64,000 nt of DNA from Pseudopedobacter alpinus (GCF_042684645.1 NZ_JBHULV010000055.1:1-64000), one strand, 5' to 3'; shown: positions 9,728 to 18,601, counted from the stretch's first letter. The notes: generated by a model from the letters alone, not told the origin. A program made the numbers and translations.

Positions 9728-9777
9728 AATTATAAAATTAAAACAGACGCCTTCCCAAAAAGAAGGCGTTTTTTTTA
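9709..9777 (+). promoter_or_regulatory. Transcription attenuator of the ilv-leu operon
   Basis: Three segments can pair in two exclusive ways. Segment A, GAAGGCGT (9709-9716, inside the leader ORF), and segment C, GAAGGCGT (9762-9769), are identical, and both complement segment B, ACGCCTTC (9747-9754). B:C with a 7-base loop and the T run at 9769-9777 is an intrinsic terminator. A:B is extended by TGTT/AACA (9718-9721 with 9742-9745) after one mismatch, so it should be the more stable antiterminator. A ribosome stalled in the Leu/Ile/Val run leaves A free; one that reaches the stop codon covers A and lets the terminator form. The logic is textbook attenuation; the structures themselves are inferred. 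Confidence 0.85.
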
Positions 9778-9798
9778 TAGTTTTTATTAATTAATGAG

Positions 9799-10689
9799 AT
9801 GGAAAGTTCAAATAAAAATAAGGTAATATATAAAGATGGGGAGTTTTTAAATTCTACCGATGCAGGAGTTGATTACTTTAGCCAAACTTTGCATTATGGT
9901 TTTGGGGCTTTTGAAGGAATAAGATCTTATTTAACACTTAACGGCACAAAGCTTTTTAAAGTTAGGCAACATTTTGAAAGATTAAAATCTTCTTGCGAGC
10001 AAATACATTTGCCTTTTAATTGGGATATAGAACAATTAATTGTAGATACCTATAAATTGCTAGAAGCAAATGATTTAAGTAACGCTTATGTGCGTCCTTT
10101 TGTTTATGCTGATGAAGATATGTCTATGGTGACTTCTAAAAAAGCTCATTTGGTAATTGTTGCTTGGCAATGGGATGCTTTTTATGGAGATAAAACATTA
10201 AGAACTTGTTTATCTGCTTACGAAAAACCATCGCCACAGGCTTTACCAATTACATCAAAAATTACAGGTAACTACATCAATTCTGTTTTAGCAATAACAG
10301 ATGCTAAGAATAAAGGTTTTGACGAAGCAATTTTGTTAGATCAAAACGGATATGTTACCGAAACTACATCTGCAAACATATTTATAGAAAAAGCAGGGAA
10401 GTTATATACCCCTAAAAAAGGTAATATCATGGCAGGTATTACCAGATCAACAATTATACAAATTGCCGAACAATTAGATATTGAGGTTGAGGAAAAGGAT
10501 ATCACATTTGAAGAATTTAAAGCAGCAGAAAGTGCTTTTTTATGTGGTACTGCGGTAGAAATTATTGGTCTTAGATCAATTGATAATGTCGTTTTTCCCC
10601 AAAACTTTTCTGAGAGTTTAGGTTCAACAATTCAAAGGGTTTATAAAAGCCTTGTATTAGATAAATTAAGTTTCGAAGTTATTATATAA
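9799..10689 (+). CDS. ilvE: Branched-chain amino acid aminotransferase
   Basis: PLP-dependent fold-type IV transaminase of 296 residues, the final step of Leu, Ile and Val synthesis. HYGFGAFEGIRSY lies near residues 32-44, the Schiff-base lysine is predicted as K154 in ITSKITGNYIN, and the family signature runs through DEAILLDQNGYVTET to TSANIF. It is the first structural gene after the attenuator, and its stop overlaps the ilvD start in the arrangement TAATG, so the two are probably translationally coupled. Confidence 0.95.
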   Translation: MESSNKNKVIYKDGEFLNSTDAGVDYFSQTLHYGFGAFEGIRSYLTLNGTKLFKVRQHFERLKSSCEQIHLPFNWDIEQLIVDTYKLLEANDLSNAYVRPFVYADEDMSMVTSKKAHLVIVAWQWDAFYGDKTLRTCLSAYEKPSPQALPITSKITGNYINSVLAITDAKNKGFDEAILLDQNGYVTETTSANIFIEKAGKLYTPKKGNIMAGITRSTIIQIAEQLDIEVEEKDITFEEFKAAESAFLCGTAVEIIGLRSIDNVVFPQNFSESLGSTIQRVYKSLVLDKLSFEVII

Positions 10690-12368
10690 TGGAATTAAAT
10701 AAATACAGTAAAGTTTTTACTCAAGACAAAACACAACCTGCTACACAAGCAATGTTGTACGGCATTGGGCTTACCACAGACGATATAAAAAAAGCGCAAG
10801 TTGGAATTGCAAGTATGGGTTACGATGGTAACACTTGTAATATGCACTTAAATGATTTGGCTGCAATTGTAAAACAAGGTGTTTGGAATAACGACTTAGT
10901 TGGACTAACTTTTAACACAATTGGAATTAGTGATGGCTTAACCAACGGTACAGAAGGTATGCGTTATTCTTTGGTTTCTCGTGATTTAATTGCAGATTCT
11001 ATTGAAGCTGTTTGTGCTGGTCATTTTTACGATGGTGTAATCACAATTCCAGGGTGTGATAAAAATATGCCGGGTTCTATTATGGCAATGGCTCGTTTAA
11101 ATCGTCCTTCTATTATGGTTTACGGTGGTACAATCCATGCTGGTCATTATAAAGGAGAGTCTTTAAATATTGTATCTGCTTTTGAAGCTTTAGGTAAAAA
11201 ATTAGCAGGAAATATTTCTGATGAAGACTACCAAGGAGTAATTGAACACGCTTGTCCAGGTGCGGGTGCTTGTGGCGGAATGTACACTGCAAATACCATG
11301 TCTTCTGCGATAGAAGCTTTAGGTATGAGTTTACCTTATAGTTCATCTAATCCGGCAACTAGCCAAGAGAAAAAAGATGAGTGTTTAGAGGCTGGGAAGT
11401 ACATGAAAATACTTCTTGAAAAAGATATTAAGCCTAAAGATATTATGACCGAAAAAGCATTTCATAATGCAATGGTTGTAATTATGGTTTTAGGTGGTTC
11501 AACAAATGCGGTTTTGCACATGATTGCCATGGCTAAATCTGTTGGAGTAAGTTTAACCATCAATGATTTTCAAAATATTAGTGATAAAACGCCAGTAATT
11601 GCCGATTTAAAACCAAGTGGTAAATACTTAATGGAGGATGTTCATAATTTAGGAGGCATTCCTGCTGTTATGAAATATCTTTTAAAAGTGGGTTTAATCC
11701 ACGGAGATTGCTTAACGGTTACTGGTAAAACAATTGCAGAAAATGTTGCAAACGCAGTCGATTTAGATTTTGATGAGCAAGACGTAATCCGTCCGTTAGA
11801 AAAACCAATTAAAGAAACTGGGCATTTACAAATGCTTTTTGGAAACATTGCGCAACAGGGTAGTGTGGCTAAAATTTCTGGTAAAGAAGGGGAGAGATTT
11901 ACAGGACCAGCTAGGGTTTTTAATGGTGAGTTTGAATTGATTGAAGGAATTTCTTCAGGAAGAGTGCAAGCGGGTGATGTTGTAGTGATTCGTTACGCTG
12001 GACCAAAAGGAGGACCAGGTATGCCTGAAATGTTAAAACCAACCTCTGCAATTTACGGAGCGGGTTTAGGCGCCTCGGTTGCTTTAATTACTGATGGTCG
12101 TTTTTCTGGTGGAACACACGGATTTGTGGTTGGCCATATTGTGCCAGAAGCATTTGAAGGTGGAAATATTGCCTTAATTAAAGATGGAGATTCTATTGAG
12201 ATTGATGCTACAAAAAACACCATGAACGTGATGCTTTCTGACGAGGAATTGGCAGCAAGAAGAAAAGAATGGAAACAACCAGAACCTCCAGTTAAAAGCG
12301 GCGTGTTGTACAAGTACTTTAAATTAGTTAAAAACGCAACAGAAGGTTGTGTTACTGACGAAGATTAG
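10689..12368 (+). CDS. ilvD: Dihydroxy-acid dehydratase
   Basis: Iron-sulfur dehydratase, 559 residues, converting 2,3-dihydroxy-isovalerate and -methylvalerate to the 2-keto acids. The cluster-associated cysteines are visible in GNTCNMHL, PGCDKNMPGS and CPGAGACGGMYTANTM, and the C-terminal half contains the conserved ARVFNGE and SGGTHGFVVGH segments. Its start codon shares one base with the ilvE stop. A 98-bp gap with a hairpin separates it from ilvB. Confidence 0.97.
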   Translation: MELNKYSKVFTQDKTQPATQAMLYGIGLTTDDIKKAQVGIASMGYDGNTCNMHLNDLAAIVKQGVWNNDLVGLTFNTIGISDGLTNGTEGMRYSLVSRDLIADSIEAVCAGHFYDGVITIPGCDKNMPGSIMAMARLNRPSIMVYGGTIHAGHYKGESLNIVSAFEALGKKLAGNISDEDYQGVIEHACPGAGACGGMYTANTMSSAIEALGMSLPYSSSNPATSQEKKDECLEAGKYMKILLEKDIKPKDIMTEKAFHNAMVVIMVLGGSTNAVLHMIAMAKSVGVSLTINDFQNISDKTPVIADLKPSGKYLMEDVHNLGGIPAVMKYLLKVGLIHGDCLTVTGKTIAENVANAVDLDFDEQDVIRPLEKPIKETGHLQMLFGNIAQQGSVAKISGKEGERFTGPARVFNGEFELIEGISSGRVQAGDVVVIRYAGPKGGPGMPEMLKPTSAIYGAGLGASVALITDGRFSGGTHGFVVGHIVPEAFEGGNIALIKDGDSIEIDATKNTMNVMLSDEELAARRKEWKQPEPPVKSGVLYKYFKLVKNATEGCVTDED

Positions 12369-12414
12369 AATTTGTGTTAAAAAATGTGCGGACTTAATAT
12401 CTAGCATAGTAATT

Positions 12415-12439
12415 AACCAGTCACAAATTGAGACTGGTT
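12415..12439 (+). promoter_or_regulatory. Intercistronic hairpin between ilvD and ilvB
   Basis: Stem AACCAGTC / GACTGGTT with a 9-base loop and no T run after it, so it is not an intrinsic terminator. It may be an mRNA processing or stability element. It is followed by AAGGAG (12458-12463) only three bases before the ilvB ATG, a clear Shine-Dalgarno that is unusual in this window. Confidence 0.5.
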
Positions 12440-12466
12440 CAAACAAAAAGATAAATAAAGGAGATT

Positions 12467-14212
12467 ATGGATACTCTTGAAATAGATAAAAATAAAGTTG
12501 AAGAACAAAAGCCAAAAGCGGTTTCTACCATTTCGGGTTCTCAAATTTTATTGAATGGATTGATTGAAGAAGGTGTTGAAACCATCTTTGGTTATCCTGG
12601 CGGAGCGATTATGCCAATTTATGATGCGCTTTACGATTATAAAGATCGTTTAGATCACATCTTAGTTCGTCATGAGCAAGGCGCTACACATGCGGCTCAA
12701 GGTTATGCTCGTACATCTGGAAAAGTTGGAGTGGTGTTTGCAACAAGCGGGCCAGGTGCTACAAATTTAATTACAGGTTTGGCAGATGCACAAATAGATA
12801 GTACGCCAATGGTTTGCATTACAGGGCAAGTTTTCGCACATCTTTTAGGTACTGATGCTTTTCAGGAAACTGATGTAATTAATATAACTACGCCGGTTAC
12901 CAAATGGAATTACCAAGTTACTGATGCTTCTGAGATTGAAGAAGTGTTAGCTAAAGCTTTCCATATTGCACAAACAGGAAGACCAGGACCAGTTTTAGTT
13001 GATATTACTAAAAATGCGCAAATACAGTTAACAGAATATTTTGGTTATACAAAATGCGAACACATCCGTAGCTATAAACCAAAACCAGTAGTTAGAAAAA
13101 GCTATGTTGAGGAAGCTGCTGCTTTAATTAACGCTGCTAAAAAACCATTTGTATTATTTGGGCAAGGTGTTTTATTAGGAAATGCAGAACAAGAATTTAA
13201 AGCTTTTGTAGAAAAAGCAGGAATTCCATCTGCTTGGACAATTTTAGGAGCTGGAGCAATACCAACAGATCACCCATTAAACGTTGGTATGTTGGGAATG
13301 CATGGCAATTACGGGCCAAATGTTTTAACAAACGAATGCGATGTTTTAATTGCAATTGGGATGCGTTTTGATGACCGGGTTACTGGCCGTTTAGATAAAT
13401 ATGCAAAACAAGCTAAAGTAATTCATTTAGATATTGACCCAGCCGAAATTGATAAAAATGTAAAGGCAACTGTACCGCTTTGGGGCGATTGTAAAGAAAC
13501 TTTACCAATGTTAACGGAGTTGGTGCAGCAAAAATCTCATACAGAATGGTTACAGAAATTCCGTGATTTTGATAAAAAAGAATGGGATCAATGTATTGAT
13601 GCAGAAATTAACCCAACAGAAGGCGAACTTTCTATGGGCGAAATTATTAATCAATTAAACCAATTAACTAATGGCGATGCAGTAATTGTTACAGATGTTG
13701 GACAACACCAAATGGTGGCTTGCCGATATGCAAAGCTAAATAATACCAGAAGCAGCGTTACCAGCGGTGGTTTAGGAACAATGGGTTTTGCTTTACCAGC
13801 AGCTATTGGTGCTAAATTTGGAGCTCCAGATAAAGACGTTGTTGCTATTATTGGCGATGGTGGTTTCCAAATGACTTTGCAGGAATTAGGAACGATTATG
13901 CAGTCAAAAGTAAATGTGAAAATCATTATCCTAAACAATCAGTTCTTAGGAATGGTTCGCCAGTGGCAAGAGTTGTTTAACGATAAGCGTTATTCTTTTG
14001 TTGATATTACCAGTCCAGATTTTGTGGCTTTAGCAAAAAGTTACTACATAGAGGGAAAAAGAATTTCTGAAAGAACTGAAGTTAAAGAAGCATTAACAAC
14101 CATGTTAAATCATGATGGAGCTTACCTTTTAGAAGTAATGGTTAAAAAGGAAAACAATGTTTTTCCAATGGTACCACAAGGTTGTAGTGTAAGCGAAATC
14201 AGATTAAAATAA
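12467..14212 (+). CDS. ilvB: Acetolactate synthase large subunit
   Basis: ThDP-dependent acetohydroxyacid synthase catalytic subunit, 581 residues. GYPGGAIMPIYDAL is followed by RHEQGATHAAQGYAR, with the catalytic glutamate at about E70. The FAD/central domain is in the middle, and the ThDP-magnesium motif runs from GDGGFQMT to LNNQFLGMVRQWQ. It condenses pyruvate with pyruvate or 2-oxobutyrate and works with the regulatory subunit encoded next. The first 25 residues are a charged extension ahead of the family core. The ATG is supported by an AAGGAG three bases upstream. Confidence 0.97.
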   Translation: MDTLEIDKNKVEEQKPKAVSTISGSQILLNGLIEEGVETIFGYPGGAIMPIYDALYDYKDRLDHILVRHEQGATHAAQGYARTSGKVGVVFATSGPGATNLITGLADAQIDSTPMVCITGQVFAHLLGTDAFQETDVINITTPVTKWNYQVTDASEIEEVLAKAFHIAQTGRPGPVLVDITKNAQIQLTEYFGYTKCEHIRSYKPKPVVRKSYVEEAAALINAAKKPFVLFGQGVLLGNAEQEFKAFVEKAGIPSAWTILGAGAIPTDHPLNVGMLGMHGNYGPNVLTNECDVLIAIGMRFDDRVTGRLDKYAKQAKVIHLDIDPAEIDKNVKATVPLWGDCKETLPMLTELVQQKSHTEWLQKFRDFDKKEWDQCIDAEINPTEGELSMGEIINQLNQLTNGDAVIVTDVGQHQMVACRYAKLNNTRSSVTSGGLGTMGFALPAAIGAKFGAPDKDVVAIIGDGGFQMTLQELGTIMQSKVNVKIIILNNQFLGMVRQWQELFNDKRYSFVDITSPDFVALAKSYYIEGKRISERTEVKEALTTMLNHDGAYLLEVMVKKENNVFPMVPQGCSVSEIRLK

Positions 14213-14218
14213 ACACCC

Positions 14219-14256
14219 GCCCCTTATTCCCCTAAAGGGGATGGCTAAAGGGGAAT
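14219..14256. repeat. Short palindromic repeat CCCCTAAAGGGG
   Basis: The palindrome at 14229-14240 is flanked by a second CCCCTT / AAAGGGG pair, together filling the ilvB-ilvN gap. It is richer in GC than the genes around it. It looks like a dispersed intergenic repeat rather than a terminator, since no T run follows. Confidence 0.55.
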
Positions 14257-14273
14257 CAATAAATTGATTTAAA

Positions 14274-14876
14274 ATGGAAGCAAAAATAGAAAAGCAGGAA
14301 TTTAACATCACAGTTTATACCGAAAACCAAATTGGTTTACTTAACAGAATTGCGATTATCTTTAGTCGTAGGAAGTTAAATATAGAAAGTTTAAACACTT
14401 CTCCCTCTGAGATAGAGAGCATTCATCGTTTTAATATTGTTATTACCGAAACAGAAGAAGTTGTTAGAAAAGTTGCTCGCCAGTTAGAGAAACAAGTAGA
14501 AGTATTGAAGGTTTATTTTAATACCAATGAGGATGTGATTTGGCAAGAAATGGCTTTGTATAAAGTACCTACCGAAGTAATTGCTGAACATGTAAGTGTA
14601 GAACGTTTATTGCGTGAACATGGAGCAAGAGCTGTGGTAATTCGTAAAGATTATACTGTTTTTGAAGCTACTGGTCACCGTGAAGAAACTGATAATTTAG
14701 TAACTGTATTACAACAATATGGTTTAATAGAATTTGTTAGAAGTGCAAGGGTTGCTATTATTAAAAATAGTGATGGCTTTCATGCTAAACTTAAAGAGTT
14801 TGAAAGATTAGAACCAGGTGAAGATGTGATTGAGAACGAGTATTTAAATACTGGAGAAAAAGTTTTTACAATGTAA
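14274..14876 (+). CDS. ilvN: Acetolactate synthase small (regulatory) subunit
   Basis: A 200-residue ACT-domain regulatory subunit that gives acetolactate synthase its feedback control by valine. The ACT domain FNITVYTENQIGLLNRIAIIFSRR (quoted in parts: FNITVYTENQIGLL, then NRIAIIFSRR) occupies the first 80 residues, followed by the C-terminal domain of the long form with VVIRKDYTVFEATGH. It is longer than the E. coli IlvN and IlvH types because of extra C-terminal residues. The next gene starts two bases after its stop. Confidence 0.95.
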   Translation: MEAKIEKQEFNITVYTENQIGLLNRIAIIFSRRKLNIESLNTSPSEIESIHRFNIVITETEEVVRKVARQLEKQVEVLKVYFNTNEDVIWQEMALYKVPTEVIAEHVSVERLLREHGARAVVIRKDYTVFEATGHREETDNLVTVLQQYGLIEFVRSARVAIIKNSDGFHAKLKEFERLEPGEDVIENEYLNTGEKVFTM

Positions 14877-14878
14877 TA

Positions 14879-15349
14879 ATGGCACAAGAAATATTTAATT
14901 TCATCATACAAACTCGCGAGGCTTTTATCCGTTTGGTAAATTCACTTTCCGTGGAAGAGCTGAATCAAATTCCAGCAGGTTTTAACAATAACATCATCTG
15001 GAATTTTGGTCATATTGTGGTTACCACACCAGCACTTTGCTATGTGCGTACCGGAATTTGGACTGACGTATCAGCAATCAAATACTGGAATGAATTTAAA
15101 AAAGACTCAAAACCTTCTCGTGATATCAATGAAGAAGAAATTGCTGAGTTGAAGGCATTAGCAATATCAAGTATCGAAAGCATCAAAGAAGATTATAAAA
15201 AAGGAATTTTTAATAGTGTGACACCGTTTGCAACAGCTACTTATGGTGCAGATATGAACAGCTTTGAAGAAATTTTAGTAACCACAGTAGGGCATGATAA
15301 TATGCACCTTGGTTATGCTTTAGCACAAAGAAAATTAATTATAAAATAA
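14879..15349 (+). CDS. DinB-superfamily protein inside the ilv operon
   Basis: A 156-residue protein of the DinB/YfiT-like four-helix-bundle metalloenzyme superfamily. The candidate metal ligands are H45 in NFGHIVVT and H139 and H143 in VGHDNMHLGY, the H...HxxxH pattern of the family. Some members are thiol-dependent S-transferases or hydrolases; most are uncharacterised. The gene starts two bases after ilvN and is followed by ilvC, so it is surely cotranscribed with branched-chain amino acid synthesis, though no role there is known. It could have inserted without functional linkage. Confidence 0.8.
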   Translation: MAQEIFNFIIQTREAFIRLVNSLSVEELNQIPAGFNNNIIWNFGHIVVTTPALCYVRTGIWTDVSAIKYWNEFKKDSKPSRDINEEEIAELKALAISSIESIKEDYKKGIFNSVTPFATATYGADMNSFEEILVTTVGHDNMHLGYALAQRKLIIK

Positions 15350-15429
15350 AAAAAGCAGAGTTTCTCGTTTAAACAGCGGTCTTAGGACTATCAACAGCAG
15401 ACTCTTTAAAAACTAAACAAATAAAAACA

Positions 15430-16911
15430 ATGGCAAATTATTTTAACACATTACCTCTTAGAGAACAATTGAACCAACTAGGGGTATGCGATTTTATGGA
15501 CAATTCAGAATTTACTGACGGAGTTGAAGCTCTTAAAGGAAAGAAAATTGTAGTTGTAGGTTGCGGTGCACAAGGTTTAAACCAAGGTTTAAATTTAAGA
15601 GATAGTGGTTTAGATGTAAGCTACACTTTACGTAAGGAAGCTATAGAAGGTAAAAGAGATTCGTGGAAAAATGCTACTGAAAATAATTTCACAGTAGGTT
15701 CTTACGAAGAATTAATCCCAACTGCTGATGTTGTAGTTAACTTAACTCCAGATAAACAACATACAGCTGTAGTTACCGCAATTATGCCTTTAATGAAACA
15801 AGGAGCTACTTTATTGTATTCTCACGGTTTCAATATTGTAGAAGAAGGAATGCAAATCCGTAAAGACTTAACTGTAATTATGGTTGCGCCTAAATGCCCA
15901 GGTTCTGAAGTTAGAGCTGAGTATGTTAGAGGTTTTGGCGTACCAACTTTAATTGCTGTTCACCCAGAAAACGATCCAGAGGGTAAGGGATTGGCGCAGG
16001 CAAAAGCTTATTGTGTGGGAACTGGTGGTCATAGAGCAGGTGTTTTAAAATCATCTTTTGTGGCAGAAGTTAAATCTGATTTAATGGGCGAGCAAACTAT
16101 CCTTTGTGGTTTATTACAAACTGGTTCTATTTTGTCTTTCGATAAAATGGTCGAAAAAGGAATTGACGCAGGTTATGCTTCTAAATTGGTACAATATGGT
16201 GTTGAAGTAATTACAGAAGCTTTAAAACATGGTGGTGTATCAGGTATGATGGACAGATTAAGCAATGTTGCTAAAGTTGAAGCCTTCAAAATTTCTGAAG
16301 AATTAAAAGACATCATGCGTCCTTTATTCCAAAAGCACCAGGATGATATTATGGCTGGCGAATTTAGCCGCATCATGATGGAAGATTGGGCAAATGGAGA
16401 TAAAAACTTATTAGCTTGGAGGGCTGAAACTGGCGAAACTGCTTTCGAAAAAACTCCAGCTGGTGATGTTAAAATTGGCGAGCAAGAATATTTTGATAAT
16501 TACCTTTTAATGGTTGCTTTTGTTAGAGCAGGTGTAGAGTTGGCTTTTGAAACTATGGTTGAAGCTGGAATTAAACCAGAATCTGCTTATTACGAGTCTT
16601 TACACGAAACCCCATTAATTGCAAACACCATTGCTCGTAAAAAATTATTCGAAATGAACAGAGTAATTTCTGATACAGCAGAATACGGTTGTTACTTATT
16701 TGACCAAGCTTGTAAACCATTATTAGCTGATTTTATGAAAAAAGTGGATACTGATTTAGTGGGTAAAAACTTTAACGATGGTAAAGATGGTTCAGTAGAT
16801 AACGTTGAATTGGTAAGAATCAACGAAATTTTACGTAACCACCAAGTAGAAACTGTAGGTGTTAAGTTGCGTAAAGCAATGACTGCAATGAAAACTATTA
16901 AAACGGCGTAG
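15430..16911 (+). CDS. ilvC: Ketol-acid reductoisomerase, class II (long form)
   Basis: A 493-residue reductoisomerase of the E. coli type, with the duplicated C-terminal knotted domain that separates class II from the 330-residue class I. The Rossmann motif is GCGAQGLNQG. The LRKEAI...KRDSW segment carries the Arg/Lys/Ser pattern associated with NADPH preference in the E. coli enzyme. It converts acetolactate and acetohydroxybutyrate to dihydroxy acids in the cytoplasm. It lies 80 bp after the DinB-like gene without a visible terminator between them. Confidence 0.97.
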   Translation: MANYFNTLPLREQLNQLGVCDFMDNSEFTDGVEALKGKKIVVVGCGAQGLNQGLNLRDSGLDVSYTLRKEAIEGKRDSWKNATENNFTVGSYEELIPTADVVVNLTPDKQHTAVVTAIMPLMKQGATLLYSHGFNIVEEGMQIRKDLTVIMVAPKCPGSEVRAEYVRGFGVPTLIAVHPENDPEGKGLAQAKAYCVGTGGHRAGVLKSSFVAEVKSDLMGEQTILCGLLQTGSILSFDKMVEKGIDAGYASKLVQYGVEVITEALKHGGVSGMMDRLSNVAKVEAFKISEELKDIMRPLFQKHQDDIMAGEFSRIMMEDWANGDKNLLAWRAETGETAFEKTPAGDVKIGEQEYFDNYLLMVAFVRAGVELAFETMVEAGIKPESAYYESLHETPLIANTIARKKLFEMNRVISDTAEYGCYLFDQACKPLLADFMKKVDTDLVGKNFNDGKDGSVDNVELVRINEILRNHQVETVGVKLRKAMTAMKTIKTA

Positions 16912-16912
16912 C

Positions 16913-16949
16913 CTCACCCTCAATCCCCTCTCCGAAGGAGAGGGGAGCA
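16913..16949. repeat. GC-rich palindromic repeat, inverted copy
   Basis: CCTCACCCTCAATCCCC followed by the hairpin CTCTCCGAAGGAGAG is the reverse complement of the repeat unit found twice at 17024-17114, with small differences. It directly follows the ilvC stop. Confidence 0.75.
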
Positions 16950-17005
16950 TTGTGGAAAGTTGAAGAGGAAAAGAATAATATTATTTAGGAAAGCAAAAGA
17001 TTTAA

Positions 17006-18601
17006 GTGAAAGAGCAGAGCAACAATAACTCCCTCTCCTTTGGAGAGGGTTGGGGTGAGGCTAATAAGCAGAGCCATAATAACTCCCTCTCCTTCGGAGA
17101 GGGTTGGGGTGAGGTCTTTGTTTATATTTCAAATTTGTCTTTGCAATTCCAAAAAAAATCAGTTTTTTCTAATCTAAATTGGACTATTAATCTTGGTGAA
17201 AACTGGGTTTTGGGTGGAATTAGCGGAAGTGGAAAAACAGCGTTAGCTAAAATCATTAGTGCTAAGCAAAGTGCTATTAGCAATGTAAAAATCAACTTTA
17301 AAAACCCAAGCAATTTACCTGCTCAGGTTTTATATGTTGAAAGCTGGTATCAGTTTAAAAATATAGAAGGTGTTGCTAATTTCTATTTCCAACAACGCTA
17401 CACCAGTTTACAAGCTAAAGATACTTTAACAGTAAGCGCAGAATTAGCACATTACGCTAAAGAGCATCAATTAGCCATTGCAGATGTTGAAAATTTAGTG
17501 AACGCATTAGGTTTTTCAGCTTTAAAAAACTCGCAGTTGATAGAATTATCAAGTGGCGAACACAAGAAATTACAACTGGTAAAAGCTTTATGGCTAAAAC
17601 CGCAGTTATTAATCATCGATCAGCCTTATACAGGTTTAGATGCTGCATCTCGTGAAAACTTAAATGTTTTGTTAGATGAAGTTGCACAGAAAGGTGTAAC
17701 GCTAATTTTAATTAGCAACGATGAAGAATTACCTTCTTGTATCAATTGCTTTGCAGCGATAAAAGATGGAAAATTGATAGAAACTGAGGAAAAAGAAAGT
17801 ATTGCTATTTCAACAGAAAAGCAGTTCAGAAACATTCCTAGTTTTTTAAAGGAAGCACCACTTTATGCTTCAGAAAATATTGCCAAAATGATTGATGTGA
17901 GTATCAGTTATGGGGATAAAAAAGTGCTGAAAAACATTAACTGGGAAGTTAAAGCAGGAGAAAAATGGCTATTGCAAGGCCATAATGGTTCGGGAAAGTC
18001 GACACTATTAAGCTTAATAAACGGAGACCATCCGCAATCTTATGCCAATACACTTTACTTATTTGGCAACAAAAGAGGGAGTGGGGAGAGCATTTGGGAC
18101 ATTAAACAACATATCGGTTTAATTTCGCCAGAGTTTCATTGGTATTTTGATGCAAACTCAACAGTTTGGGAAAGTGTTGCATCAGGTTTGTACGATTCGG
18201 TAGGCTTGTTTCAACAACTGCCTTATTCAAAAGGCAAACAAGTTGATGAGTTGATAGCATATTTCAGTTTAACCGAAAGCAAAAATGAAGTTTTAAGCAC
18301 TTTATCAATGGGTAAACAACGCTTGGTTTTATTAGCTCGTACGATTATTAAAAACCCGGAATTGTTGATTTTAGACGAACCTTGTCAAGGTTTAGACAAA
18401 CAACAAACCGCGGAATTTAACCATTTGGTTGATGCGCTAAGTGCAAACGGAATGACGGTAGTTTATGTTGGGCATTTTGAAGCACAGTTACCAAGCTGTT
18501 TAACAAAGAGAATTGTATTAGAAAACGGTGAAGTAAAAACCATCGAAGAGATTACAAAAGATATTAAAATAGACAATTACTCAACATTAGTTGAACAATA
18601 A
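17006..18601 (+). CDS. Tandem ABC ATPase, ModF-like, with repeat-derived N-terminus
   Basis: A 531-residue protein with two ABC ATPase domains in one chain. The P-loops are GGISGSGKTA and GHNGSGKSTL, with signatures LSSGEHKK and LSMGKQR, and Walker B LLIIDQPYTGLD and LLILDEPCQGLD. The arrangement resembles ModF/PhrA (COG1119), whose role is poorly defined; no membrane partner is nearby. The GTG at 17006 is the first possible start, since an in-frame stop precedes it. Residues 1-36 are two 18-residue copies of NNSLSFGEGWGE encoded by the palindromic repeat, not ABC sequence. It sits inside the ilv-leu operon between ilvC and leuA. Confidence 0.8.
   Translation: MKEQSNNNSLSFGEGWGEANKQSHNNSLSFGEGWGEVFVYISNLSLQFQKKSVFSNLNWTINLGENWVLGGISGSGKTALAKIISAKQSAISNVKINFKNPSNLPAQVLYVESWYQFKNIEGVANFYFQQRYTSLQAKDTLTVSAELAHYAKEHQLAIADVENLVNALGFSALKNSQLIELSSGEHKKLQLVKALWLKPQLLIIDQPYTGLDAASRENLNVLLDEVAQKGVTLILISNDEELPSCINCFAAIKDGKLIETEEKESIAISTEKQFRNIPSFLKEAPLYASENIAKMIDVSISYGDKKVLKNINWEVKAGEKWLLQGHNGSGKSTLLSLINGDHPQSYANTLYLFGNKRGSGESIWDIKQHIGLISPEFHWYFDANSTVWESVASGLYDSVGLFQQLPYSKGKQVDELIAYFSLTESKNEVLSTLSMGKQRLVLLARTIIKNPELLILDEPCQGLDKQQTAEFNHLVDALSANGMTVVYVGHFEAQLPSCLTKRIVLENGEVKTIEEITKDIKIDNYSTLVEQ
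17024..17114. repeat. Two 54-bp-period copies of the GC-rich palindromic repeat
   Basis: CTCCCTCTCC-TTYGG-AGAGGG-TTGGGGTGAGG occurs at 17024-17060 and 17078-17114. The spacing is 54 bp, so the frame stays open and the repeat is read as 18-residue blocks in the ABC ATPase. An inverted copy lies about 80 bp upstream, after ilvC. Confidence 0.85.

Noticed and set aside
12415..12439. Intrinsic terminator between ilvD and ilvB
   Set aside because: The hairpin is not followed by a T run, and the next gene has a strong Shine-Dalgarno within the same operon.
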